Of a DNA stretch of 64,000 nucleotides, positions 26,201 to 37,720 are shown in pieces (the first letter of the stretch is position 1; every line of letters starts with the position of its first letter). Made by a program: the position numbers and the translations under genes. The notes below the pieces were generated by a model. The model saw nothing but the letters and a program-made list of their open reading frames with translations, had not been told where the DNA came from and made no database searches. Source of the DNA: Glandiceps talaboti (lineage: Eukaryota > Hemichordata > Enteropneusta > Spengelidae); assembly GCF_964340395.1 (NCBI RefSeq), contig NC_135553.1:17875001-17939000 (forward strand). The letters run 5' to 3'.

Positions 26201-29200
26201 GCTTGTAAATAAACCAATTGAAACAGTATATTTTTACACTTGATATGAATGCTATAAATGAGTGTAGCACATAGAGAAAGTGCTTTACTTTCGTGTTACC
26301 CAGTGTAAATATTATAGCTGCCATAGTATCAATTATTGTTCGACATAATGTATACTTGTTTAACTTTTGGCAGGTGACTTTTATCGCTGTTAACTGTTGG
26401 TGGCCGAAGGGGTCATGTCGGAGAAATGTTCCTTTGAAATTTTATCCAATGATGATGGCTTATAATACTCATTTTGAAGGTGTCCAGTACCATGGCATTT
26501 TGAAAGCCAAACATATGGTACAGTTTCTGAAAAGGATATGCAGTCCTGTTAGTTACGTGCCTGATGATGAAGAAATGTTAAAATTTATTGCACAAACAGA
26601 GGTAAGGAAAGAAAGCCTATAAATTAAGAATGTAACACATCATAAAGTTGATAGCCATAGCATTCATCTTGTCTGGTAAAGGAAGGAGGGGTTCACACCA
26701 ACCTTCAAACCAATTTTGTTACTATTTCCGAAATTCAGCTGAATACAGAGATTCAGCTGAAATGTAACTAGAAAAAGAAGTATGTCAGAAATTTTGGAGG
26801 GGGAGGGGGTCTGTTAAGAAACTTTGGAGGGGGAGGGGGTATGTTAAGAAACTTTGGAGGGGAAGGAGGTCTGTTAAGAAACTTTGGAGGGGGAGGGGGT
26901 CTGTTAAGAAACTTTGGAGGGAAGGGGGCTCTGTTAAGAAACTTTGGAGGAGGGGGTCTGTTAAGAAACTTTGGAGGGGGGGGGGGGTTCTGTTAAGAAA
27001 CTTTGGAGGGGGTCTGTTAAAGTTTCAGCAAGTCATCCCTTATTAGATTAGCCTATGTTTAAATGTTTCAAAAATGTTGGTCTGTTGTCAAATTCAAAGT
27101 TAAGTAAAAAAAGAATTATCTAGACTTCATTCGACATATGTATATAATTTTATATATATACCAGAATAGGTTGATGTAGTCAGCAAAATTTTTGTTTCAT
27201 ACTGATTTCATCTCTTTTTTATAGAGTACTGTTATAGGACTTTTTGATTTCACTAAGTCTCAGAGACCATCAGGATATCTGACCTATTATCAGGCAGCTC
27301 TGCATTCTCTGGAGAAAGATCCCATCCAGCCACTTCAGTTTGGAGTTATTACAAGTTCAAGTTTAGCCAATGCGTATGGAATCTGGATGCCAAGGACAGT
27401 CTTCCTCATCAGGATGCTGAACGGCACAATGGTCAGTACTTGCCTATCAATAATTGGTTGTGTCTACCCTTGATTTGTTCACAGGAGGAATTAAAACGAG
27501 TTGTCAATTCAAGAAATAAAAGCATTTTTTTGTAAACTTTGGGTTCTGGAGAGTCATATGATGATATTACACCACTTACATTACTTGGGATTGCTGAGAA
27601 AAGCAAACGTGTTCCGCATTCATTTTTCAGATTTTCTCCCATGTCATTGGCATGCATTGCTTCATGGGAGCTAGCCAACGTGTATATGCAAATGCAGAAC
27701 ATGAATATTCATGACTCCTTAGAGCTTATAAACCAATCATAAGACTAGTTTCATGTCAGGATTGAACTGTCATTTTGACTGTAACCAAAAAGACTGTTTA
27801 AAAAAAGTGTCATTAAAGCACTCTGCGAAATATGTGTATTTTCATAAATTTCGAGTTCTGGAGAATCATTGCATGATTTCACATCTCATAAGTTTTGCGT
27901 GATTGCCAAGAAACACTTATTTGAAACTCTATTGACATTTCTTGGCAATCGGGTTGCAAATTGATGTGATGCGAAATCATGAAATGACTCTCCAGAACCC
28001 TTAGTTATGAAAATACGGCTATTTCCTGGATGGGTACATGTTTGCCTTCAAAGTGTGTTTGACCATTATTATGGTAATTAGGTAGACCACATACTGTCAT
28101 GTAGTGGTTCAACAAAGTAACACACATGTGACATTTTTTATTAAAAAATGTGTTAGAACCTAACCTATGTCATTGATTCACTGCTTTGTTTTCCTGCTAG
28201 ATGTATCCACGTCGCGCTAATTTTACAGCGGAGGCCATCGTAGAGTGGGCCTATCACCACAGAGAGAAACTGATTCCATGGCTGGTACCCAGTGGAACTA
28301 AGAGTGTCAACTTATCTTCCCAAATCGCAAACAAACCATTTGTGTTACTGCTGACGTCAGATGACAAGAGTAAACAGTTCAATTCCCACGTCCAACAGGT
28401 TTGTCTTGTCCAACATCAGTATTGCCTTGTGTAAATGTGATTCATACTATAACAGAACTCCATGACATGTGAGTGCAAATGTGGCGTACGCTGGGTATTT
28501 GCATGAGGGCTTTGCAGTGTTTTCTACCAAAGTACACTCGTGAAAGTCCAGCAGAAAAAACGAGGAAGCATGAGTGCAAATACTCCTCAGTACCAACACT
28601 GGCACTCATGGTATTACTACATATGTTTAGCCGAAACAACAAATTTCTGTAAATATGACTCTATGTGATCACACACTCTCGTGTAGATCGAACGACCATC
28701 TCCTCATTTGCATGTCATTTAAATAAAATTGATACAAATATATCGTAATCTAGTAACAAATAAATGATTATAGATAACTTTTTTGTAATATTTGTAAGCA
28801 CCCCCCCCTTCCTTTGCACTAGTCAAGTTTATGGTCCTTGAAATGATGTATCTTAAAATGATGTAATTTTGGACTCTAGAGTAATGAATATTTTTTGTTT
28901 TCATTTGCAGCTCAGAGAAGTGGCACTCGATTATTATAACTGTAATAACAGTGAAAAAATACTTGCAACGATGGAACTTCTCGCTGCAATACGAGAAAAA
29001 GAAAATGAGATATCACAGGTCAAAGTTCAAACAGAATTTAGTAAACCTCTATATATGTCATCTTCACGATTGTCACCATCATCGTCGTCGTCATCGTATC
29101 GTAAAACATTCACAAGAAGTCTACCATGTTGTAATTCATTCATCAACTCTACCTCAGGGAGTAATTCCCCCATTAACACTAATTACGACATTTGTGATGT

Positions 29201-30574
29201 TTGCATCGAAAACAGATCAAAATCGCCATTTTTGCCAAAATGGTGTCAATTTCAGAATATAAACTATATTTTAGATAGCGTTTCATCATTTACAAATGAC
29301 TTTATTTTTTTATCAAACGCTTGCGTAAATTTCCATAATGACTACAATGCAAAGATTCATTTCAGTGTCTGTTGTAACCATAGTAACGATCAAACATATC
29401 AACCCCATGATGTTCTTGATACAGTAACTCATTCTCATCATGGGAAACTCCAACACAGTAAAACTCAGGAAAAGACTGGAAAGGAATCTTGTCCAAGAGT
29501 CAGAAAACCAGGTGTGTGGAACTTACAACACTTGTCGTCTTCCGAAGTTGTTCCTCCGAAATACAATGCATCTGAAGCCGAAGCATTTAGACAGTTGAAA
29601 TCTTCAATAGACTTCGGTGGACTTGGATGCAACACAAACAAAAGTTTGAAGTTCTTTGCCATGGACAGTGATGTTTATAGTGTGTACGCAGATCGACTAG
29701 GTGTCATGGTAACCAGCAAAACTCCAGTACTAGTGCTTATGGACATTAAGGTAAAAGTTGACTAATTCTTGGATGTTGTATTAATTTTGTACTTTTCTGT
29801 TGGATGTGTTCATGTTACAAAAGTCATTATGGTAGAAGTAGAAATCATTGTAAGGCTGACACATAAGGCATACATACCTGTAAAGCTTAATTGATTGACT
29901 TACCGCATCAACTATAATTATGTAGTTTGTATCTTCTACAGTATGTACAGTTTCAAAATACAAAATAAACTATGCATTGATTCTTCTCCCTTATTTACAC
30001 AATGTAGCAAATGTAATAATCATTCAAAATTGTTGAAGTGCCTCTGAAAAAAGACAAACAAGACTCATTTTGGCAATTTCAGAAATATCTTATGAAAAGC
30101 ATATTAAAATCCGATGTAGTGTACATGTCACGATTTCTATTTGGCTGTTACATTTACTGTCGGTTATTCTTTTGTAACTGCTCATTACATACATCTGACA
30201 CAATACCATAGGTTTTTCCGAGCCACACGAGTGCGCGGAGTGAATTTAATCAACCAATGCGAAATGCATAATATACCGAAACATACGGGTACAGGACTTC
30301 AGAGCACAGACAGCAATGTTATCGTTATTATTTGGTCGTTCCCTTTCAGTTTCAAACATTTAGTTTTGATTCTGGTTGGCTTCTTGTCAGTACGAGATTG
30401 GGAAAACCTTTGGTATTGTGTCAGATGCATGTAATGAGCAGTTACAAAAGAACAAAAGATAGTAAATGTAACAGCCCAAAAGAAATCGCAATGTGTATAC
30501 TACGTCAGATTTTAATCAGATTGGTTGCCGATGAGAAGTGTGTATGCACGCATACACACGCACACACGCACGCA

Positions 30575-30634
<60 letters not shown>

Positions 30635-30672
30635 TACACACATACATACACATACAAAGTACATACATGCCT

Positions 30673-30711
<39 letters not shown>

Positions 30712-32673
30712 TAGTACATACGTGCCTACATATACACACACACACACATATATATATATATACATGAATGAACCACCTCATATATTGTAGACAACACTAT
30801 AAAATCTATTTTAAGTCATTAAAAAGAAAAACATTTTTATAGTGAATTGGAAACATCTTGTGCAATTACAATGTAATAATTGGTGTACAAATTTTATATT
30901 TAGACTTTGATGAGGAATTGTCAAAATTGTAAACTTTAGTGAAATAAAATCATTTCATATAATTATTATTTGCAGAATGAGGTGGAATATGTCATGGAAG
31001 AAACATTTAACATGTCAAACATTAGAAATTTCATCAAAAGTTACACAGTTAGTGAGTTACCACGGCAACTGAGAACATCACAACAAAAGATGTCATGTAG
31101 TCATGGTAACGTCTGTATAAAAGAAGTTACAGCTGAGACATTTAAAGATATTGTGCTAAATATAGAGAAGGTAAGGAAAAAAACACTGAAATATTTCATA
31201 TGTAGTCCTTTAAGTATGTATAGTACATTCTTGTATATCATCTACCTGTGTTTACAGGGAAAAGAACAATTTTAAAACCTGCACTCGTTGTAACTGGGAC
31301 ATTTTTTTCATCAAATAATCAAAGATATATTCACTATAAATTGGTCAGTTACTTTATAAAAGATAATGTGTCTGTTAATTCGTGGTCAATATTATATGTT
31401 GGTAGTGTAGTGGCAAGTTTCATTATAACCAATGCACACAACATATAATTTGATCAGCAGAGAGCTTTCAACTTCACACTGTCCATCACGTTCTCTCTAT
31501 GATAGAGGGCGCTGTTTGATGTACCTTTATCCCTGTGTTGTTATGTACCTTTGTTGCAGGATGTGTTACTCATGTACTATGCACCATGGTGTGGTATTTG
31601 CAGCAGTATACATCATACATATTTGTCTATTGTTGATCTGTTCCAGTCTGCTGAACACCTAACAATAGCAAGGTGAGACATTCACATAGTAAAATAAGTT
31701 TTATTGGTGGAGTGCCACAAGGAACTGTCCCAATTTGTGAGTTACCTGAAGTAACATAATTTGTTCATTTTGAGAGGACGAGGTAGCTTTTCCACTTCCT
31801 TGACACACCCTCCCACCCTCAATAAGAGATTAAAATGAAAACGAATAGGCCATTACAGACTGCAAACAGGAAATTGAGAATACAGCGCTCTCGCTCAAAT
31901 TGGGGGTATCATCACCTCAGAGTACCTTTTCTTAAGAGCTATGTTCCTTGGTATGCTGTAGAAGTGTAAATCAGGGATGTTTTTCATATTGTGCAGGCAT
32001 CAAGGAAAGCAGCAGTGCTTTATGATTAACTGAGTAACCTATACCATGTATACCCCCCAAGATACATAGACAGGAAGTAGAGCGCCACCATGGCAGGTCA
32101 AGAAACTCATGAATGCACTCCCATGTAAAACGTCATATGTTGACAAGAATGCACTCCCATGTAAAACGTCATATGTTGACAAGAATGCACTCCCATGTAA
32201 AACGTCATATGTTGACAAGAATGCACTCCCATGTAAAACGTCATATGTTGACAAGAATGCACTCCCATGTAAAACGTCATATGTTGATAAGAAATGTTCA
32301 TGTGTTGATACAAATGTCGCTAAGAAGTGTTTACATGTTATCAACAAAATGAAATTTATCATTGGAATGCGTTGATGAGTCCCTCATTCTGCACAGCTAT
32401 TCACCTGATGTTGATTATTCAAAGTCGGAGTGGACCAACTGTAAATGTTACTCCTATCACCTTTCATATTTTTGTTTTCCACTTATTTACAGAATAAACG
32501 GTGACATCAACGATTTACCGTGGGAGTTCACTGCTACAGTCTTCCCTACAATCCTCTTCTATCCCGCTGGTCATAAGTCCTGGAGTTCAAAGTTCAATCA
32601 AGAACAAGAAATTACTGTTGAAAATCTCAGCGTTTTTATTCTAGAAAACTCAGTTAAACCCATCAATCTCTGA
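23244..32673 (+). CDS. TXNDC11: Thioredoxin domain-containing protein 11
   Basis: Complete nine-exon gene: 23244-23320, 24915-25143, 26374-26601, 27225-27431, 28201-28398, 28911-29750, 30976-31170, 31560-31672, 32493-32673. All junctions are GT-AG and the phases join without a break, giving 755 residues. An N-terminal membrane anchor (about residues 6-22, after MAQHPEL) precedes a first thioredoxin-like fold (about 58-175; FFIMYYAHWDG, then FIAVNCWWPKGSCR), a middle region (GYLTYYQAALHSLEKD; a Ser-rich insert near 365; CDVC), and a C-terminal thioredoxin domain with active site WCGIC (C669, C672) and the cis-Pro strand FPTILFYP. These landmarks match vertebrate TXNDC11, an ER membrane thioredoxin-like protein known to bind dual oxidases and implicated in ER-associated degradation. 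Oddities: the first fold has Asp and Ser where CxxC cysteines would be (D82, S85), and the C-terminal coiled coil of the longer mammalian protein is absent. The start was chosen because MAQHPEL plus the hydrophobic helix aligns with the mammalian anchor. Confidence 0.93.
24459..24782. mobile_element. Inverted-repeat element, CTAGTCTAGTTCC family (copy 1)
   Basis: The left end CTAGTCTAGTTCCTATA and the block GATTGTCTCCACTCA are mirrored at the right by TGAGTGGAGATGAGCG and ATAAGAACTAGACTAG. AAATCTGTGCTACCCC in the interior is shared with the copy at 44452-44818. About 324 bp, in TXNDC11 intron 1, without an ORF. Confidence 0.75.
25295..25735. repeat. Repeat-rich segment with GTTTACAC ends
   Basis: Begins GGCGCTGTTTACAC and ends near AGTGTAAACATGTG, so the extreme ends are partly inverted. 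Inside, variants of GAAAATGCAACA and TTTTCAAA recur several times, as if subterminal binding motifs were repeated. It is probably a non-autonomous DNA element in TXNDC11 intron 2; the borders are approximate. Confidence 0.45.
26013..26110. repeat. Hairpin with GTAAGATACGTCGTGACG arms
   Basis: CTGTAAGATACGTCGTGACG is mirrored by CGTCACGACGTACCTTACAG about 35 bases later, with a GC-rich loop containing CGCCCTCACC and GTGAGGG. TXNDC11 intron 2. Confidence 0.7.
26131..26253. repeat. Inverted repeat flanking a 60-bp loop
   Basis: ATATCAAGTGTAAAAAGTAT plus ACTGTTTCA is mirrored by TGAAACAGTATATTTTTACA and CTTGATAT. About 28-bp arms with one or two mismatches; MITE-like size and structure, next to the hairpin at 26013-26110. 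Confidence 0.7.
26788..27020 (+). repeat. G-rich 30-bp minisatellite (8 units)
   Basis: Unit: GAAACTTTGGAGGG, then a G-rich block, then GTCTGTTAA. Units shorten toward the 3' end. Each has several GGG or GGGGG runs on the TXNDC11 sense strand, so the intron 3 transcript could form G-quadruplexes. Confidence 0.95.
27535..27620 (+). repeat. Partial copy of the GTTCTGGAGA MITE family
   Basis: GGGTTCTGGAGAGTCATATG, ATATTACACC and GGGATTGCTGAGAAA align with one arm of the element at 27833-28018. The short open frames over it are not supported as exons. Confidence 0.55.
27833..28018. mobile_element. Palindromic MITE-like element (GTTCTGGAGA family)
   Basis: TATTTTCATAAATTTCGAGT, then TCTGGAGAATCAT, is mirrored by ATGACTCTCCAGAACCC and TTATGAAAATA. 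TTGCCAAGAAA and TTTCTTGGCAA form the inner arms. Related half-copies lie at 27535-27620 and 63145-63235. TXNDC11 intron 4. Confidence 0.8.
30537..30765. repeat. CA / CGCA / CATA compound microsatellite
   Basis: Alternating runs of CACA, CGCA and CATACA separated by two copies of a GTACATACNTGCCTACATA spacer. Located in TXNDC11 intron 6. Confidence 0.95.
31850..32100 (+). repeat. Dispersed repeat, copy A (paralogous to 38508-38757)
   Basis: About 250 bp with high identity to 38508-38757: both run from AATAGGCCATT through GTAGAAGTGTAAATCAGGGA to AGTAGAGCGCCACCATGG in the same orientation. Here it sits in TXNDC11 intron 8 and the 36-bp minisatellite directly follows it. Confidence 0.85.
32107..32290. 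repeat. 36-bp minisatellite (5 units)
   Basis: Five nearly identical units (GAATGCACTCCCATG, then TAAAACGTCATATGTTGACAA). Because 36 is a multiple of three, open frames run through on both strands; these are artefacts inside TXNDC11 intron 8. Confidence 0.95.
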
Positions 32674-32899
32674 CAGTTTTTTGTAGTATAACTTCCATGG
32701 TGTGTATGTGTCCAGATTTCAATGTTATTTTTTTTCCAAAGGCCAGTTTATATAAACATTTGAGAATGAACTTTTATGAAATTTTTGCTGTTGACGTTTT
32801 TAGATTGTTAATATGTGAATTCCAAAGAACTAGAAATTTCATACTAAGTGTGAAAGAGATGCATTGTTACCTGGATATGGGGTTTGGATGAAAATATTT

Positions 32900-32905
32900 A
32901 ATAAA
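32900..32905 (+). terminator. Polyadenylation signal of TXNDC11
   Basis: AATAAA about 227 bases after the TXNDC11 stop codon. It is the first canonical hexamer downstream. Confidence 0.5.
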
Positions 32906-33122
32906 TGTAATCTTTTGATGGGCAAGTGCAAACTCTCATTTCATATTCAAACATGAAATGACTTCATGGCCTAGATTTGTTCGGGGCGAGATCAATAGTT
33001 CAATGTAGGATAAAAATCAAAATTCTTATACTTAGGCCTCAGACCACACCACCCCCCACCCCCCTTCTAACTAAATTGGACAAAATTGAAAATTGTTTCA
33101 GACAGCAAACCTATTTCAAATC

Positions 33123-33345
33123 AGTATGTAGTCATATGAATATAAAGTCAGTATGTAGTAGTATGTAGTACTATGAATATAAAGTCAGTATGTAGTAGTA
33201 TGTAGTACTATGAATATAAAGTCAGTATGTAGTAGTATGTAGTGCTATGAATATAAAGTCAGTATGTAGTAGTATGTAGTACTATGAATATAAAGTCAGT
33301 ATGTAGTCGTATGTAGTACTATGAATATAAAGTCAGTATGTAGTG
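33123..33345. repeat. 37-bp minisatellite (about 6 units)
   Basis: Units of TATGAATATAAAGTCAG plus TATGTAGTAGTATGTAGTAC. The internal GTATGTAGTA is itself duplicated, suggesting stepwise growth. Confidence 0.95.
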
Positions 33346-33956
33346 AGGAAAAAATAGTTCTTTTGTTGACACTACTGTATTTTAGTGCCATGCATTTACT
33401 ATAATAGCGAAAATTCTTTCATTTCTCAAATTGACGACATTTATTAGAAAATATTTGTATTTGGGGTATAAACAAATCCATTAAAAGTAAAATCACTTTT
33501 GTAGGATGAGAAATAAAATGACTCACCACCCCACCCCCACCCTAGTAAAAGAATTTTTTTTTTTTTACCCTACATTGAACTATTGATCTTGCCCTTACTG
33601 TATTTGTCCAAATAATTTCTCAAACTTCACGTGTATCCGTTTTGAAGTGAAAACTTGAAATGTTGTTTGGTATCATTTGGACCTTAGACACATTTTGTAA
33701 ATAACTTTATTTTATTTTATTTGGCAAAAGTAATTATGGATATTAAGAAGTTTTCCAATTTTGTCAAAGTGCTCTCGAAGCAAAGATCAAAATAAGCCAA
33801 AAAATGAACAGCACGACAGTTCAAGGAAAATGGTGATATACAAATGTCAAAGTTCAAGATGTCAAAAGTCAAAAGTACTTCTGAATTGTTAATTTATTCA
33901 TTTTAGGTTACTTTGAAAAGAATTAATCAGTGATATCAAACAGGTAGGTTTGTGAC

Positions 33957-34292
33957 TAGACTCTCTCACAGTCCTCGGAGCTTCGCATAAATAGCTAAAA
34001 CTTGGGTTGTTTTGTATGTACCGGTATCTACTGCATAATTGTACTCATATACTATTATCCCAGTATCCCTGTACTGTACGTCCTCATCAATTACATAGGG
34101 CTAACCTTTTGTTGACGTGTTAACTTGGGCTTCGCCTAACACGTCAACAAAAGTTTAGCCCTATGTGATCGATGAGGGCAGTACAGGGATACTGGGATAC
34201 TAGTGTACGAGTGCAATTATGCATAGATACATACAAAACAACCCAAGTTTTAGCTATTTATGCAAAGCTTCAAGGACTGTGAGAGAGTCTAT
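33957..34292. mobile_element. 336-bp foldback (near-complete palindrome) with 8-bp target duplication
   Basis: TAGACTCTCTCACAGTCC, AAAACTTGGGTTGTTTTGTA and TTTTGTTGACGTGTTA recur as reverse complements in mirror order on the right, so almost the whole length is stem with a short GC-containing centre. TTTGTGAC abuts both ends (33949-33956 and 34293-34300), an 8-bp direct repeat. An 8-bp duplication is typical of hAT-type and P-type transposition, but there is no coding capacity to confirm the family. Confidence 0.85.
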
Positions 34293-34381
34293 TTTGTGAC
34301 CCCCTGTCTTTTCAGTGGTGTAAATACTGAAGGTAATTTGACATGTTATGATTCGCCATGTCTTGCATCGAATGGGATGGC

Positions 34382-34715
34382 TTTAAAGTGACCATATGGA
34401 TGGAGATTTGGCATTTATTTTGGATTTTTGAATTTATAAAATAATTTCATCCTGGCTTCCGACTTGAAAAATCAAAGTGATGCAACATATACCAAGTCTG
34501 TACAGCTGTGTTTGTAACTCAGTACATTGCAAAAAGCAATAACAAACCTTTTTTTTCACATTTATTAATCTTTTGCCTTTTATTGAGTTACAAACAAGGA
34601 CTTGGCATATATTGTTTCACACTGATTTTTTTCAAGTAGAAAAATATAGTGAAGTTACTGTATCAATTGAAAATCAAAATTAAATACCAAATATTCATCC
34701 ATATGGCCACTTTAA
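34382..34715. mobile_element. MITE, TTTAAAGTGGCCA family (full copy)
   Basis: Left TTTAAAGTGACCATATGGAT and right ATCCATATGGCCACTTTAA are inverted, and the inside is also roughly palindromic: GTTTGTAACTCA..TTGCAAAAAGCAATAACAAAC in the left half answers TTGAGTTACAAACAAGGAC in the right. TTAA at both borders suggests a TTAA target, as in piggyBac or Kolobok-type elements. Confidence 0.85.
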
Positions 34716-35286
34716 TGTTGCATGACAAACATATGGTAGTCTGGATGCCAACGTGGTCTCTAACGAAACCACTAAATCATAACGATACCGTATAGGAACT
34801 AGTAGTATAAACTAATCATATGGTGACAAACACCATAGACTCTTAAACACCAAGATCTATGCAAACAACAGTAACTGTATTATGACAAGACAAGGGGTAT
34901 TTAGAATTATATTTGAAATAATACTCCACTTTGCAGGTTCTGCCAACACAACAATATTTTATTTCTGATGCATGTGTATAAACCCAGTTATGTCAGGGTT
35001 TGTTTGTGTCAGTCATCCCCTGGGGTGGGGAGGGTGTACACAGACAATTACAGTTAAAAGGTAAAATTGTTATGAAGTAAGTTTACTGCAATACATAGCT
35101 GTCAGGTGCTAAACTGTATAATTGTAGGGTTTTGTACATTTGTTCATGTCATGTGATTTTACTATCAACATTAATCAGTAGACCGAATGAGTGATAAAGT
35201 TCTTGACTCTCATCAAAATGTACTTGACAACAATTCTTTTTGGAATGCATTTCACCAATGCAAATGGAGAAAGTAATCACTTTTTT

Positions 35287-35287
<1 letters not shown>

Positions 35288-35320
<33 letters not shown>

Positions 35321-35580
35321 TGTCTGTGTCTGTGTGTGTCTGTGTCTGTGTCTGTGTCTGTGTGTCTCTATGTGTCTCTGTGTTTGTGTTTGTGTGTGTG
35401 TTTGTGACACAAACACAACCATGCACACACAGTTTGTGTTTCTGTATGCCTGTATGTGTATGCGTTTGTATGTATGTATGTGTGTATGTATGTATGTATG
35501 TATGTGTGTATGTATGTATGTATGTATGTATGTATGTATGTATGTATGTATGTATGTATGTATGCATGCATGTATGTATG
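35288..35580. repeat. TG / TATG compound microsatellite
   Basis: (TG)n with TCTG variants from 35288, then long TATG runs to about 35580. Further TG-rich tracts continue to 35790. The long Cys-Val and His-Thr open frames here are artefacts. Confidence 0.96.
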
Positions 35581-37179
35581 TATGTGTATTTGTGTTTGTT
35601 TGCTTGCTTGTATGTTGTTGTTTTTTGGCGAGCTTGTATGTATGTGTGTTTGCTAGTGTGTTTATTGTTTGATTAGTAAATGTGTGTGTGTGTGTGCTTG
35701 TTTGTTTTTTAGTGAGTTAATATGTGTGTGTGTGTGTGTGTGTTTGCTTGTGTGTGTTTATTGTTTGGTGAGTCACCATGTATGTGTGTGTTTGAGAGCA
35801 AATTACATACGGGGAAATGAGTTTTCCCCATTGTTTTGGAACACCTGTGAAAAAGCACACAAAAGCAGAACATCTCTGTCAAATCAGGGAAATTGTGAAT
35901 ACTTACACAAACTGAAATTTTTCAGTTTTTCCAAGGAAATATTGGGAAATTTAACGAACGCGAATTAACGGATTTTGTTCACCTGGGAATACTAGGGAGA
36001 AGGGGAATTTTATTCTGACACATGAGGTGTAAACTGTAAATACAAACATCTTTTGTATAAAAAGTTAATTAAAAAGTAGAGATTTGCAGAACAAGTTAGA
36101 GCTACCATGTCTTCCAGTGGGTACATTCCAGTACCGTAGTTTTTAGTAGATTTATAATTAAATGAATCTCCTGTGCAATCTGTATTCTAATCCTGTATTT
36201 AGTATTTAACGACATTTTATGACAAATTCAGACGAAAATTTTGGAATGTACTTTTCAGTAAACCAAATTAAGTATACTTGCTGGATAGTCTTTACTCTTA
36301 ATGTTGTAATTTCTATTTGTTAGAGTCAAAATATTGACAGAAAAAGTTCAACATTTTCTCTGAAGTCATTAGCCGATTTACATCACGATCTGTGATTTCA
36401 CTTTGCTCTCTCGCTATCCACTTGTAATGCTAGTAACGACAACCGATTAATTTAGCCACACTTCCAAAGGCAGTTATCAACATGCCTGTTTGTAGATATT
36501 TACATAATATTTACATAATATTTGCATAATGTTCGCTATATGTAAACTATGTCACTCTTGTGCTCATTTCAACATGGGCACATTTACTAATAGAAGTTCT
36601 GTGAATTAAGTCAGACTGATGTACGTTATCACTCCCCATTGTGACCAATCAGTTTGAGTACAATTTTTCACACCAATCACTTTGACCATACAATTTTCCA
36701 ACCACATTAATCGGTTGCCGTTGTTACCATCACAAGCGAGACAAGAGAAGCAAAATCACAGATTGTTAAGATTCCATCAGCATTATCAGCAGCATTCAGT
36801 TGTTTCAAGTCATCCTAGATACATAAGTTTTTGGTTTTTTTGTTTTACTAATTTACCATGTTACAGAATTCCAACAAGATATTGGTTGGTTTATTAACAA
36901 TTTGGCAAGATGTTTTCATAACTTTACCATCATGTATGTGCAATCAATGTGATAGTTTTGAGCTAAAGTTATAAGTTTTGGTATTTGTGTATAAATCCAC
37001 TCCTTTCATGGCCATAAGGTTTTCATTATTTTCCTTGTCCAATGCCAATTTCCTTGTATTAATGCAGTAGAAATTGATTGTATACACTTCCAGTCCAATC
37101 GTCTTCCCTTTCATTTATTCACAAAATCGTGACATCATAATTATAGTAATATACAAGTGACATATGGGGCCTTGTGACT

Positions 37180-37720
37180 GAATGATTATTGACATAGTGG
37201 GCCTTGTCCCTGTAAGTAATAGCCATTTCTTGACATCGCAAGGTTGTCTTTTCACTAGGTATGAGACGAGGACACAAGAGGCCATTTTTTGCAGCGTACA
37301 AGAAGGTGACATAGGGGGTCTTATCACTGTGAGTATGAGACAAGAAGAGCTAGTAGAGGTGGTCTTTTCACAGTATAAGATGAGTAGTGACTTTGGGGGG
37401 CTTTTCATTTGGTCTGAAATGAGTAGTGGCTTAGAGGATCTTTTCACTTGGTTATTACTAGATGAGTAGTGACTTGGGGGGCCTTATTACTTGGTATGAG
37501 ATGAGTAGTGACATGAGGGGCCTTTTCACTGTGTATTAGATGAGTAGTGACTTAGGGGTCCTTTTTGCTTGGTATGAGATGAATAGACATGAGAATAAGG
37601 AGCCTTTTCTCTAGGAATATGAGGAAGTGACAAGCCTTGCTGCTGTACAATTAGTGATGGGGGGGGGGGGGGGGGGTGTTTTCCCAGTATGAGATGAGTA
37701 GTGATACTGTGGGCCTGATG
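37180..37720. repeat. Degenerate 39-bp minisatellite plus poly-G run
   Basis: Diverged tandem units around ATGAGTAGTGACTTGGGG and CCTTTTCACTTGGTATGAG; the best-preserved neighbours start at 37461 and 37500. A run of about 17 G bases lies at 37660-37676. Open frames on both strands follow the repeat. Confidence 0.75.

Noticed and set aside
35191-35676. 161-codon Cys-Val/Tyr-Val frame
   Set aside because: It is a translation of TG and TATG microsatellites. Equivalent artefacts occur at 7393, 30332, 40547 and 61874.
37115-37469. Overlapping frames on both strands at the 39-bp repeat
   Set aside because: Both follow a degenerate tandem repeat and have no domain or splice support.
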